64,000 nt of DNA from Cryptomeria japonica (Eukaryota > Streptophyta > Pinopsida > Cupressales > Cupressaceae), in the NCBI RefSeq assembly GCF_030272615.1, contig NC_081415.1, forward strand, positions 375,737,392 through 375,801,391, written 5' to 3'. Shown here piece by piece: positions 1 through 11,740 of the stretch. The translations under genes were made by a program, and so were the position numbers. Below the pieces are notes generated by a model that worked only from the letters and a program-made list of their open reading frames with translations, was not told where the DNA came from and made no database searches. Every line of letters starts with the position of its first letter. The stretch's first letter is position 1.

Positions 1-2170
1 TGAGTGAGTTGTCTGGGCTAGGGCTAAGCCTTAGGGGTTTCTTTTGGATATTTTCAAACCAAGTCCGGTCAAATTTTGAAAGTTATTACGCATCCTCCCG
101 AAGATTGAGATTTTTGAAGTAGGGTGAGTCTGTCACGAAGTCGAATATGTCTCAGGTTAGGTCTAGTCAGGGTTCTTTTGGGAAAATTCAAATTTTGTCT
201 AAGTGTTAGCATTTTGAAGATAAAATTGTACATTTTTGCCTAGGTAAATTTTGATCAAATTTTGGAGGCAAGATGATGCCTGAAACAGAGAAAGTGCTCC
301 TGTCCCTCCCTGAAGGACCATGCCACTTTTTCAAGATAACTGATTCCTGGCCTTGAAGATGACCTAATTATGCCTTGTCAAATGATTGAAGACCTAAATT
401 GTGGGTATTTTAGCTTTAGAAAGGTGAAATCGCTCCTGTCCCTCTCCCAGGGACCAAGGCGAAAATGTTATTTAGTGCATATTTGTCTCTGACTTTTTTA
501 AAAATTGTTTGTGCAGGGTCTCCAGAGGAGCTAATTGGACGTGACTTGATGATTTTAAGGATTTTGAAGGCTTGAAAATGATGAAATTTGAAGGATTAAG
601 ATAAATTCGCTCCTGTCCCTCCTTGAAGGACCAAGGCGAAAAAGCTTATTTGAGTCATTCTTGGCCTTGATTGGTCAAATTGAAACGTCAAGGGCATGGT
701 GAAAGATGAATTACACATGTTAGAGCATCCAGGCTTAATTAAAGGCAATGAAATGATGGAGCTTTTGTCTAAAAAGGATAAATTCGTCCTTGTCCCTCCC
801 TGAAGGACCAGAGCGATTTTCTTTATACACACCTTTTAAGAACTTTTTCAGACTTGAACTCTTGTTCATAGCTTGTAACAGGATGATATCTTCCCTAGCA
901 AAGGAATTTCGAGATGAAAAGCGAAAAGATTTGGCCTAGAGGGCAAAATTCGCTCCTGTCCCTCACTGAAGGACTGGAGCTTGGATTTCAAGATTTGCAT
1001 TATCCTTGCAAGATTAAAGTGATTTTACGATTTGTAGAGGTCAAGGGAGGCGTGTTTTGTCCATTGAATATAACTTGAGTCGACCACAAAGGAGGGAATC
1101 AACCCAAAAGACAATAATCGCTCCTGTCCCTCTCCAAGGGACTAGAGCGATTTTCTAAAAAGGCAAATTTCTTGCAAAGGTAAGGCAAGTTTCGTGTTTG
1201 AAATGAATGAAAGAGGGCGTGGTTGGTCCATCGAAGGTAATTTCGAAGGCTTGCAAAGCACAGGTAAGCTCATAATTGCAAAATCGCTCCTGTCCCTCTC
1301 CAGGGGACCAGGGCGGAAAACCTAAAAGACTATCTCTTTTCTCCAAATTGGGACGAATCCAGGCTAAGGTACAAGTTTGGAATGATGCTTAAAATGCTTC
1401 AGGGTGGAATGGAGTTGCAAGGACCACAAATTTCGATGACAATTGGCCAAGCCGCTCCTGTCCCTCTCCAAGGGACCAGGGCGAAATCCCCCCATATGCC
1501 TATTTGCCTAACATTTTGGAAATGCTATTTTTTGTTTCCAGGACTCAAGAAGGAGTGGGGAATGATGTTTTATGCTTTGAAGGTAATTGGAGGTTGATGT
1601 GATCAAGAGTTTGTACAATGAATTAAAGAACGCTCCTGTCCTTCATCAAAGGACTAGGGCGATTTTTATAAAATCAACAATTTCTCTCCAAAATCACGTC
1701 AAGGCAAGGTGGTGCAAGATGAGAAATGCTTTTTTAAAAAATGGTGAACAAGGAATTGCTTCCAAAAATTGACAATCCTAGGCTCAAATGCAAAAATCGC
1801 TCCTATCCTTCACTGAAGGACCAGGGCGAAAATCTTGGGAGAGCCTATTTTGCCTGGAGGAAATGGGTTAAGCATGCATAGAATGAACAATGGGGATCAT
1901 TGCTTACCCCACAACATGAATTGGCAATTTAAAAGATAAAGGTCAAGGACAAAAGTAGAAAATCGCTCCTGTCCCTCACCAAGGGACGAGGGCGAAAATG
2001 TCCTAAGGCACACTCCTTCTAAAGATCAAGTGAATTAAACTCAAATTTCCAAATAACAAGGCCATTTTGGACGCCAAGGATGAGGTTTTGAACGAGAAAG
2101 CAAGGAATACAAGGTTTGAAATGCAAGAGCGCTCCTGTCCCTCTCCAAGGGACCAGAGCGAGGTTATTGA
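1..2170 (+). repeat. E1 leader: about 12 hairpin units at ~168-bp spacing
   Basis: A core of about 33-38 bp, typically TCGCTCCTGTCCCT, a 5-nt loop, then AGGGACCAGGGCGA, recurs near 294, 430, 606, 783, 950, 1119, 1284, 1453, 1630, 1799, 1966 and 2128. Most steps are 165-177 bp. The core folds as two 6-bp stem blocks separated by a 2x2 mismatch. The sequence between cores is poorly conserved, so the hairpin is the conserved part. The array ends about 350 bp before a TATA box and 800 bp before the E1 ORF, so it lies where a U3 or promoter-proximal region would be. The left end is outside the window. The repeat is seen directly; the promoter role is inference. Confidence 0.85.
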
Positions 2171-2510
2171 CATTCGTTATTTTTTACCATGCTTGGGCGT
2201 TAATATCCTCCAAATCGCATTAGATGCCAAGTTCGCTAAAAACTTTGAAATATTTTAAAATTTTTAATTAAATTGGCATTTAATAAAGGTGCATGGGTAT
2301 TTAATAATTAATTTGAGCCTTAGAAAATCGTTTTTTTATTAATTGAGGCATTTGAAATTAATTATTATTAAGTTAAAATTAAAAAAAGGGAGCGCTTGAG
2401 GTATCATTTTTATTATTTCATTAAGTCGGCCTTTTCTTTTTTAATTTTATTTATTTTTTTGGCTTATTTTCATCAAGTCGGCCTATGGGGAGGTGAAATG
2501 GTGAGCGCTC

Positions 2511-2518
2511 TATATATT
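2511..2518 (+). promoter_or_regulatory. TATA box of the E1 leader
   Basis: TATATATT follows a GC-containing stretch (GAGCGCTC) at the end of the hairpin array. It lies 453 bp upstream of the E1 ATG at 2964. The related E2 cassette has the same arrangement with a 455-bp distance, which supports a real promoter. Two copies of AAGTCGGCC flank the AT-rich stretch just upstream (about 2425-2485) and recur in E3 (about 19530-19580). Confidence 0.5.
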
Positions 2519-4615
2519 TGGGGCATGTTTTCATTATTCAAATCATTCACTCATTGTTTCAAGTGCGATTTGGAGAAGCAAAGAAGAAGTGCGAAAGCTG
2601 GCCTATTTGGAGCGAATTTTCCTCAAGCGTTGAAGACTAAAGGTGGTGGAGTTGATGCTTGTGAAGACTAAAGGAGGCGCATTTTGCTAAAGGAAGGACT
2701 TCGATCTATCTTTCGCCCAGCAAATTCTCCTATTTTTTTGCATCATTTCTTAGAATTAACTCTCAAGTGGAGGTATGGCGTGATCATCCTTGTCCCAATG
2801 TTGAAATTTTGAATTTTGAACTTCAAGTTTTTTGAAATTGCATAGTTAATTAGGAAATGATAACTCAAAGATTTATCATGAAGTTTCCTAATTAAAATCT
2901 TGAATCTTCCTTTCTACGTTGCAAGATATATTACTCATTATGAAATGTTGTGTAGGTGTCAAGATGGCGACCCCAAAGGCAGGAGCATCCACTAGTCGTC
3001 CAGCTCTCATGAAGGAAGATCAGAGGAATGAAGAATTGGAGACCAAGATCGTGTCAAAGTGGAGCAACATTGGAGATACCAACTTGGGAAACTTCAGTGT
3101 GAAGAAGTTTCGAGAGGTCCCTTACATTGGAAAGCCATCACCTGTCGCAAAGAGAATAATTGAAAGTGGCATCATCAAGGCGGCCGGTTTCCCTCCAGCG
3201 GTCCAGTGCCATGAGCTGATGATCGAGTGTGCCCGCCATTATGACCCACAATCAAGATCAATCGTGTCCAAGGAAGGGAACACTTTGGCTTACCTTTCAG
3301 AAGAAGCTATAAGTGAGGCTCTCCATCTTCCAGAACATAAAGATATGATTTACAAAAGCTTAGAAGGAGCTAGGTCCATGTATGAAGATGATCCAGACAC
3401 TTGCTTGAGCATCATCAATAAGAATTGGTTACTCAAAAGTCGTCCTCGCCTGAGCAAGATTCCCAACACACCACATAGGATCGACTTCCAGAAGGAATTC
3501 AGAGATTTGATAACTTTACTCAATCGAGTTACAGGGGGTCCTCAAGCCTTCTATTTTGAGAAGTGGATGTTCTACTTCATCCAGGTAATAGTTCAAGGAA
3601 AAGGAACAATTCATTGGGCTAGAATTATTAGCCATTGCTTGGACGTGCAGTTAAGGAGACTAAAGCCTACCAAGTCATTCCACATGAGCTCGTACATCAT
3701 ATATGCCTTGATCAGGAGTTTCGAATATGCAGGACTACCTCACAGAGGAGTGATCGGAAGAGGACCCGGGGAAGTCAGAGTTTGTGACTCTTATGTTCAT
3801 TTGCATCATCCACCTGGAAGTGACTACAAGTTAGTCAATGATACCTTCACGATGAACATCACCAGGATATTGCAAGGCAGGATTCACAATCGGCTATCTC
3901 AAGATGCACAAGAGCTTGTAAAGAGGTATGGTGCTTGGTTCATCCAATTCCAAAAGTTTACATATATTAGAGTTCAATGTGTCCTTCACCTCCCTATATG
4001 TTGCCGAGATACCCGACAGACAGGATAGTGCTACTTGAGGTGACTAGGCAGTTGGCGGCTTATGCGAAGGCATTCAGACACAGGCATGGAAATGGAATTC
4101 CTGTGCCTATCATACTAGGGAATTCAGTTGAGGTATGTCCTAATGCTCTAGCCTTGGATGATGCAGAAAGGGAGTTGGCCTTATATTCATTTTCATTCTT
4201 TGCCTTGAGGGAGAATTTTGATCCTTATGGGTATATAGAAGAGACAGTTGGTAGAAAGTACAGGCATGAATGTCAGGTAGAGGACTTTTGGATGAATCTC
4301 TCAAGTGATCTAGAAGTAAAAAGAAAGATGCATTCCAGATTGCCTTTAGATTTCATCAGGAAATGCAAAGTTTACAGAGTGGCCGATCAAGCTCAGGACA
4401 GTGGCAGACATCTCCAATCATCTTATGACCGAGAAGACAAAGCAGTGAGGATAGATTGGAACGAGCCTGAGGTTTTGGACTTAAAGGCTTTGATGGCTCC
4501 AGTTTTGTCATATATTCGCAAATGGGTAGATATACAACATCAAAAGTTGAGAGAACAGAACGTACCAATAACTTTTACTTTGGAGGAAAGGCCAGGAGAA
4601 GGAGGAGCAAGCGTA

Positions 4616-4705
4616 AGTGAGGGCAATCCTCATCCTAGAAGCGCAAGTGAAGGCAATCCTCATCCCAGAAGTGCAAGTGAAGGCAATCCTCATCCTAGAG
4701 GCGCG
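4616..4705 (+). repeat. Three in-frame 30-bp tandem repeats (10 aa each) in the E1 ORF
   Basis: Each 30-bp unit encodes SEGNPHPR followed by SA, SA and GA. The units differ by only a few bases, so the expansion is younger than most of the ORF decay. It sits in the hydrophilic linker between the globular N-terminal part and the charged middle region. E2 has no matching repeat. Confidence 0.9.
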
Positions 4706-6204
4706 AAGAGGAAAGAAAGACCTGAGAAAAGGGAACCCTCCAAGAAGAAGCAAGAGGCCAATCGAGATCGCTCATCCGGTACATCTTCTCGACATGAAAA
4801 AAGGACGAGTCAGGTTGTAGGACAAGAGAAGAGGGTACCTGAAGTCGAGGAATCTATGGAATCAATGGTACAGAATGATAAACACGAAGAAGGGCAGGCA
4901 TCTCAACGTTCATCAAGTCAATCTCCCCAAGTCAATGAGCTACATGAAGACAAGAATGATGATGAAGTGACATCTCCTCTCCGAGAAGAAGAACCATTGC
5001 CTAAAGAGATACAAGTTAGAGAGACAAGATCTGCCATTCCAGATTGGTTGAAGGAGAGACTAACAAGGGTGATTGTGATCGAGGATGAAGTTAATGTGAT
5101 TGACTTAGAGAGCCTTGTAGGAAATTCTCAGGAAGTAGCAGAGAAGAGGAAGGCCACCAAGATGTCCAAGATGATTAGAGATGAGACAGGGTCCAGGAAG
5201 TTGCAGATAGCCACACCAGCAGTGGACAAATATGAAGGCAAAATCCTTGCAGAGGAGTATGATGTAGAAACATTTGAACTTGGTCCACTCACCGCTGTGC
5301 AGACACTGGATGAGGCAACCGATTCATTTGAGGCACTTAAAGACAAGCTTAAGTAAGAAATGGAAAAGAATAGAAAGCTTGAGCGAGAGGTCGGTGCTTG
5401 GAGAGGCTACTTTAGCCATCTCAATCAGCCCTTGGGACGTCAGGATCCAGCAGTGTCTCCCGTGCAAGCACTTCCCCTTGAATCAGTTGGCGAGGCAGAA
5501 AGAGTTAAGAGCTTGGTTCAGCTTATGAGCTCTTGGATTGACAAATCCCACACAGTTGCCGTTGAATTTGCAACAAGAATGATGCAGATGATCCATCGAG
5601 TTATCTAGGTCCTTGAGATCATCCACAACCTAATGATAACAGTAGCCGCCTTTGCCCACACTAGAGATGTTATCATTCCTGTTCTACAAGTAATCAGGCA
5701 AACACCAAGGAAAATCCTAGCACAAGAAAGGATAATGGATGGAGGAGCTCATAATTTACTCTAGTGGTCAACTCTACTCCAGATGAAGGAAGTTCTTTTC
5801 GAAGACATCAGCACCAAATGCAATCAAGTTGAAGAGGTCATTCATCCAATTCAGGACAAGGTGTTTGGGGTGTTATGTTCTATTCTTGGCAGGAGGATTG
5901 AAGTTGAGACAGATGTGGATCTTCAAGAGTTGGAAGAAAAGGTCAAGGTCATCTTTTGCAAAGATGAGAATGTTATCACAGATGAGCAAAGGGATCAAAT
6001 GTTCGCTACTATGCTTCTGATTGAGAAAATCAAAGAACTTGAACCTGGATGGGATGCGGCTCTTCTCAAGGCCTTCAATCAGGTTATCCACTTGGAGGAA
6101 CGAATGAGGAATCTTCCCGAGATTCCTATTGCTGAGATTGAAGGAATTGTGTCCAGATTCATTTCATATGCTAAGAAAGAGCATTGGAAAGGGAACAAGG
6201 TTCT

Positions 6205-6215
6205 AGAAGAGAGGT
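6205..6215 (+). other. Polypurine-like tract before the E1 3' LTR
   Basis: AGAAGAGAGGT lies directly before TGTTGTAG, the proposed LTR start. Plus-strand priming tracts of LTR retroelements have this position and composition. It overlaps the last codons of the E1 ORF. Moderate support only, because the 5' LTR is not in the window for comparison. Confidence 0.4.
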
Positions 6216-7292
6216 TGTTGTAGATGATGTGGCACCTTAATTATCATTGGTCTATGTTTCCTAGATTTTTGTGCCAATTAAATATTTGGCTATGCATTTA
6301 ATATTGTTCAATAAAAGGGGAACTTTTTGTAATAAACCCTAATTAGGGTTTAGGTGTCAGAATCTCAGCCGTTGATCTTCTTTTGATCTGGGCCGTTCAT
6401 TGTAATTGAGGATGCTATATATACCCTCACTCATTTTCATTTTGTCATTAGAGATTAAAAATTAGAAATAGATATTAGAGTCAGATAGTTAGAAGTTAGA
6501 AGATTAGAGCTTTTGGAGAGAAGAAAGTTATTTTGTAGCAAGATTGAGCATTGAAGAGAAAATTTCAAGCAATTATTGTCTATTTTGGCTTTGAGATCAA
6601 TAAAATATTGAAGTTATGGTATTTTATTGCAATTCTTGTAGCTATTCTCATGGTTGTTTACTTTCTTGAATCATTCTCGGTCGAAGTAGTATTTGAATTT
6701 GAAGGACTAAGTGTTGAGCTTGATCTTTGGTGAGATTCACGTTCCAAACCACTAGCTTCTTGCTGATTGTAAGGACGCCTTGTGTGGTCAACTGGAGATA
6801 TTTGGATTGCTTAAACCTTCAATCATTATTGAACTATTGATATGTACCTTCATGGTAGTGTCTATGATTCTTGATGAATTGAAAAATCATTAGTACCTTA
6901 GAAGATCGCATCAATTTCAGTAGAGTTGTTATTCCTTGGCAATACTGAAATTGGTAGAGTCTTACCAAGTCTAGCCTACATTGAGTCATTCTTAGGATTA
7001 GATTAGAATTCATCTCTTGCAAACTCTACCTTTTGATCTTTTTGAGAACTTGTTAGTTTTAGGAAATTCTGTTCCTACAATTCGGAAACGTAAGGCCCCT
7101 TGATGAAACAACATTCACAACGACCACTGGTGCTTATCCACACGTAGAGACCCTACATCGAAGAACCTTGGAGTCATCCTGATTGATCCTTTTTGCGACA
7201 TCTTCAGCAATCAGAGGCTTTATTCAAGAGAGGATAAGGTACCCTTGGGTATTTTATTCTGTGTTTGATTGTGTACAAAATACACGTCAACA
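6216..7292 (+). mobile_element. LTR (TGTTG...CAACA type) 3' of the E1 ORF
   Basis: The segment begins TGTTGTAGATG and ends ACACGTCAACA. It has a promoter-like core: a CCGTTGAT inverted pair near 6370-6400, then TATATATA at 6416, then a purine-rich start region. The last 100 bp match the end of the minus-strand LTR at 17148-18373, including the shared word CAAGAGAGGATAAG followed by a TATTTTATTC block. No matching 5-bp target duplication is visible (GAGGT before, GTCTC after). That fits a 3' LTR whose partner lies left of the window, not a solo insertion. The exact left boundary is less certain than the right. Confidence 0.7.
6334..6351. promoter_or_regulatory. Telobox palindrome AAACCCTAATTAGGGTTT
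   Basis: A perfect 18-bp palindrome made of two inverted telobox motifs (AAACCCTA), 65 bp upstream of the LTR TATA box. Teloboxes are known plant promoter motifs bound by TRB-type Myb proteins. The same palindrome occurs in the minus-strand LTR at 18096-18113 and in the E2 leader at 10291-10308. Confidence 0.6.
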
Positions 7293-7414
7293 GTCTCCTA
7301 GAAGGTGCTTGTGCTTATGCTTGTACCAATCAATCCTATGATACGATCATTTTTACTAACCCAAATTGATTTCTTGTATTTTGGCTTTGGCATAGAAATA
7401 TTGAAGTAATATTT
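7293..7414. other. Unassigned sequence between two LTR segments
   Basis: No ORF and no clear primer-binding site follow the E1 LTR. I see nothing more specific here. Confidence 0.4.
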
Positions 7415-9667
7415 TGTAATGTCCCCATTTTTGTGCCTTTCTAAGCATTAGTTATTTTTAGGGGTTAAATTTATTATCAATGATCACCGTAGGCTAATGT
7501 GGTGATTAGGGGTGCCCTTAGAGGGTAATTTAGGGTTTTCTTTCGTAGACACTTTGGTGTCTTTTCCAGTGTTCCTTCTAGGGATCATTTAGAGCTATTT
7601 GATGGGCACTTCTTTTTTCAGTAAGTCACTTGGATGTTGGGGTCCGTACTTACAGTTATTATATATAGTAAGTCACTAGGGATGATCAGGGGAACTATGG
7701 TTATACCTGGGAATTTGGCAAAATGAGTTGTTGAATTGGTAGTTGGCATTTATCAGGGTTAAATGATTTAATTCAATTTACTAAACTTTTATCAAGTATT
7801 GACTTTACTAATATTAAATTATATTGAATGACTTTATGATATGACAATATAAGGGGTCAAAATGATTATTTAAAGTCATTTCATAAAGTGATGATATACG
7901 GTGGTCAAATTTATTATTAAAAGTCTCTTCATTAAATGACTGTTTTATAAGCGAAAAGTGGATGCCAACTATGGGGATTTTAAAAACATTAAAAGCCAAT
8001 AATTTTAGTGATTGAAAAGGCCAAAATGGACATGGGTTTTTTGGAGAGATATAAAAGCTCATTTGAGAGCTTTATCGTTCATTCTTATTTGCAAATTTAT
8101 TGGGAGAGCTGAGAAGGGTTTGCTGCTCGTGCTGAGACCAATGGCTTTTTGAGGACAAAATCCTTCAAGAGGAATGGTATTTGCAGGTGTGGAAGATCAC
8201 CCAAGAATACCGTTTTATAACTCCATTTCAAGGGTTGTGCTTGTGCTTCATTAGAATTCAGTCTGATAAATTTTTGATCAGTCATACAGGAGGAAAATAG
8301 AGGGCAGATTAGAAGAGAACGAATTGTAGATTAGTGGTGTTGAGCATTCATTTTGTTGGCTGTACCAATTCAAGGGCTGGCTGATTGATCTCAAGCACCT
8401 AACGCAGGGTTTCTAGGTTTAAATCAAAGCAGATTTGGATAAGAATTATCGGCAAACCCAATGGCAACAAAATTGCTGACTTTTAGTTTAAACCCTACTG
8501 TACAGATTTGCTGTCACTGACAATTATCGGCTGAAGTAAAAATAATTTGTAGCAGTGTTATTCTTTGTTGATCCTTTGTACCAGACAGAGCACACAAACT
8601 GGGTATGTAATCATTCCAGATTTAAGCAAATATTTAGCTCTGATTTGTGGGGTGATTATTTATGAAAATGTCTAGAAGTTGTAATTTTAGTATTTTCATT
8701 CTTATTTCCTGTATCTCCATTGCATGAAAAAATATCAAAAAAATCAGAAATTGTAAAACACAAAAAAATCAAAAAGACAAACTTCAGAATAAAATATTCA
8801 GATCAAGGTGGGATATTTTAGATTGTAATATTGCTATAATGGTCATCTTAGTCATTTAGTTTCTTTTTAGAATGTTTCCTTTCTTGTTTCTATTTTGCAT
8901 CGTTTTCATTATTGAAAGATCCTCTTGTAATATTTTATATAATAAGTATTCCTCTGCTTTGTTTAATCAGTACAATCAATTATCATATTAAGAAATGAGT
9001 ACATAAAGACGAGGCAAACAATTGAGCCATCTGCAATATTTCTGGATAGTTTTTTTGGCAGAATTGTGATTTCTCCTTAGTCTGATTGATTACAAAAGGA
9101 TGAGTTGTATAACCCATGATTATAACAATGAGAAAATCTCAAATGATTAAGTTAGAGATCGATACATGAGAAGGGGCTGAAATGAAGTGATTTGATCAAA
9201 ATAACTCATCAAAATAACTCCTTTCTAAGTGCCAACATCTCCATGTGATCAATCCTCTAGAATGCAAATATGGTCAAAACTAGATAAAATGTACTTGGAA
9301 GGATGAGTTGTATAACCCATGATTATAACAATGAGAAAATCTCAAATGATTAAGTTAGAGATCAATACATGAGAAGGCGCTAAAATGAAGTGATTTGATC
9401 AAAATAACTCCTTTCGAAGTGCCAACATCTCCATGTGATCAATCCTCTAGATTGCAAATATGGTAAAAACTAGATAAAATGTACTTGGAGCTGAATCTGG
9501 AAAAGGTGCTTATATGACATGATAGAGCTCAATACCTTTCCAACAATGCAACTATCACAAAAATTGGAGATCAAGGCAATGAGTTGTGAGCTTGAGAGCC
9601 AAAAATAAATGTTTGACTTCAAACAAATATAACTTTCACCAACAGTAAGATCTAGTAATGGAACTGT
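7415..9667 (+). mobile_element. LTR-like segment of the TGTAATGTCCC type, right end unresolved
   Basis: It starts TGTAATGTCCCC, the same terminus as the LTRs at 20977, 35955 and 55254. A TATA box (TATAAAAG) lies at 8050-8057, followed by a transcript-like leader. The matching GGGACATTACA end was not found before the E2 leader, so the element is truncated, mutated or fused to its neighbour. The right boundary given is only the start of the next recognisable segment. Confidence 0.4.
9098..9490. repeat. Two-copy tandem repeat, ~202-bp period
   Basis: A block starting AGGATGAGTTGTATAACCCA at 9098 recurs at 9299-9300 with a few substitutions and a short deletion (an extra 'aataactcatcaa' in copy 1). 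No coding potential is seen. The high similarity suggests a local duplication younger than the surrounding element. Confidence 0.9.
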
Positions 9668-9963
9668 TGTGACCTATTACACACATCGCCCCATCGCAAA
9701 TGGGGACCCCCTGTTTTCGCTTTTTAGGGTTTAGTCCTAGTTCTACAGTTTCATAAGTCCATTATTTTTTGAGAGAGTTGAGTTTGAGTTTTTGAGGTCA
9801 TCCCGAGCTATGTTGAAAGATTATACTCAGAATCATGTTTGAACGTTGTCAAAGTTCTTTAGAAGGTTTGAAGGATGAGAATTGCAATTGCTTTGGGTCA
9901 TTTATGACAACTTTCTATTTTTAGGAATTTCTGCTTTTTTTTTTGCTTTTTTTTGCTTTTGGA

Positions 9964-10375
9964 AACTAGAACCTGGGTTTTGTTCCTCAGGTCATATCAT
10001 TACCTGCTCATGTCTTCAAATTCGAAATTTTTTGCCTCCAAGTGCAAAAAGCAGGGCTTTGTTTTTCTTGCTTTTTTCTAGAATTAGGTTTTTGATCTTC
10101 AGGTCATATCATTACTGCCCATGTCTTCAGATTCGAAAATTTTTGCTTCCAAGTGCAAAAAGCAAGGTTTTGCTTTTGCTTTTTTTTTTTTTTTTTTTTT
10201 CGGATTTAGGGTTTTGACCCTCAAGCCATATTATTGCTACCCATGTTTTCAGAATTGTAAAATTTGGTCTCTAGGGTAAAAAGTAGAAGGAAACCCTAAT
10301 TAGGGTTTTGTTCCAGAAGATTAGCCATTTGATTAAGTGCCCATGTTTGTAGATTTGAAAAATCATGTTTTTGTT
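9964..10375 (+). repeat. Four degenerate ~115-bp tandem units in the E2 leader
   Basis: Each unit has the order: CAGGTCATAT-like word, CCCATGTCTTCAGATTCGAA-like word, GTGCAAAAAGCA-like word, then a T-rich run. Units begin near 9988, 10100, 10221 and 10312. Copies 1 and 2 are closest. Copies 3 and 4 are decayed but keep the word order. Confidence 0.75.
10291..10308. promoter_or_regulatory. Telobox palindrome in the E2 leader
   Basis: A perfect AAACCCTAATTAGGGTTT palindrome identical to those at 6334 and 18096. Here it is far (2.1 kb) from the TATA box, embedded in the four-copy repeat, so a promoter role is less obvious than for the LTR copies. Confidence 0.5.
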
Positions 10376-10454
10376 CCAGATGATCCAAGTATGAACATGG
10401 CAGGTCAGAGATGGACATGACAATTTGAATGAAGATGTTTTGTAGAAAAGGTGG

Positions 10455-11740
10455 TATGAAGATGAAAGTTCGCCCAAGGCATAAGGAGACTTGTGCAGAC
10501 ATCTTCAAATTCTATCCAAGCCAAGGATGGCTAATGGAAGGCAAAGTTCGCCAAGGTTAAATTGAAGATGGCAAAGCAAAGTGGAAGCATGTCCAAGCTT
10601 CTTCAAACCTCGCCTTGTCCAAGGAAGAGTGAAGTCCACCTTGGAGGATAGTCCAAGCACATGCCAAGTCCGCCTTGGCAAAGCATCATCCAAGTCCGCC
10701 CTGTCCAAGGAGCCTCCAAGTCCGCCCTTGGTAGAGACTCTTCAAAGTTCGCCTCCTGCACAAGAAAAGTGGTCCAAGCACTAGCAAACTCCTACCTTCA
10801 GTCAAGTAACCCATGGCAAAGGTTCATCAAACTCCTACCTTTGGTTAAGAAAAAAACTCAAAATTTGGCTGAGTGTTGATACCTTGGGGAATAAAATCTG
10901 GTTAAGTGTCAAGGAAAATTCTCTAAGCAAGAAGCAAATCCACCCAAGGAAGATGAACATGACAATTTGAATAAGTATGGTGGAGAAGAATGGCAAGACA
11001 TCCATGAAGTCCGCCCAAGACAAAGTTGGCATCATGTCTTCCAAGTCCGGCCCATGGACATGTCAAGACTTCTTCAAAGTCCGCCTAGGCAAAAGAAAGC
11101 ATAAAGTGTGTGGCGCAAGCTACAAAGTCTGCCTAGGTTGAATGGGAAAAGGCAAGACAAAGATTGGAATAGAGATGACATACAAACACATTTCAAATCC
11201 GCCTAAGGAAGAGCAAGGCAAGAGATTGTCCAAGTCCGACCATGGCATGCGGGAGATGTCCAAGGATATTCCAATTCCGCCAAAGCATAGGAAGCATGTC
11301 AAAGACCAAGCAAGTCCAACCTAAGCAAGGAAAGTTGGCTAAGACTCTTCCAAGTTCACCATGGAGAAAGCAAGACATGAATGAATAAAGCAAGCCTATC
11401 AAAATTCTCCAAAGAGAATTGTTTGGAAAGAAGAATGAAAAGAATTGTCTAAGCAACTTCAAAGTCCGCATAACAAAGGCTTTAACAGGATGGAATAAAA
11501 CAACTTGGCATGAAGTCTTCAAAGCCCGCCCTACATTGGTATTTGGAAACATGTCCAAGGAGCCTCCAAGTCCGCCCTCTTAAAAAGAAGTTGTGGCATG
11601 GCAAAAGAAGTACCAAGTCTGCCTTGGCATAAGGTACATGAAGTCCGCCCATGAAGGAGATGTCCAACAAAAAGTGAAGTTCGCCTTGCCTAAGACATGA
11701 CAAAGTCCGCCTTGTCAAAGATGAAGGCAAGTCCGTGTAG
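10455..11740 (+). repeat. AAGTCCGCC motif array (~25 copies) in the E2 leader
   Basis: The motif AAG(T/C)(C/T)CGCC recurs about every 30-60 bp, for example near 10459, 10665, 10693, 10716, 11008, 11079, 11126, 11462, 11568, 11640 and 11703. Many copies are followed by the complement of their own 5' part, as in CCAAG-TCCGC-CTTGG, giving short hairpins. The AARTTCGCY core resembles the hairpin cores of E1 and E3, suggesting that the three arrays are related or convergent. Confidence 0.8.

Larger units (their letters stand above)
2964..6223 (+). pseudogene. E1 ORF: large unrecognised retroelement-type protein, broken
   Basis: About 1,086 codons from an ATG (MATPKAGAS...) just after an AG|GT junction. 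Frame is lost once near 3975-3990. The second frame then runs to 6223 with three in-frame stops at 5354-5356 (TAA), 5606-5608 (TAG) and 5762-5764 (TAG). The N-terminal part is globular with the motifs KSFHMSSYIIY and VEDFW. The middle is charged and low-complexity with three 10-residue repeats. The C-terminal third is helical or coiled-coil-like. I see no protease, reverse transcriptase, RNase H or integrase motifs. E2 (12850-15262) encodes a diverged homologue over most of the length. The N-terminal half loosely recalls the plant-transposon protein type PF20167, but that is a guess. The end of the ORF overlaps a purine-rich stretch and the start of the LTR. It is probably a decayed element gene; function unknown. 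Confidence 0.7.

Noticed and set aside
1-2170. CRISPR-like reading of the evenly spaced repeats
   Set aside because: Spacing of ~168 bp, imperfect repeats, a plant nuclear context and no cas genes rule this out.
1155-2258. Short open frames in the E1 leader
   Set aside because: They follow the repeat cores, differ from unit to unit and have no shared reading frame.
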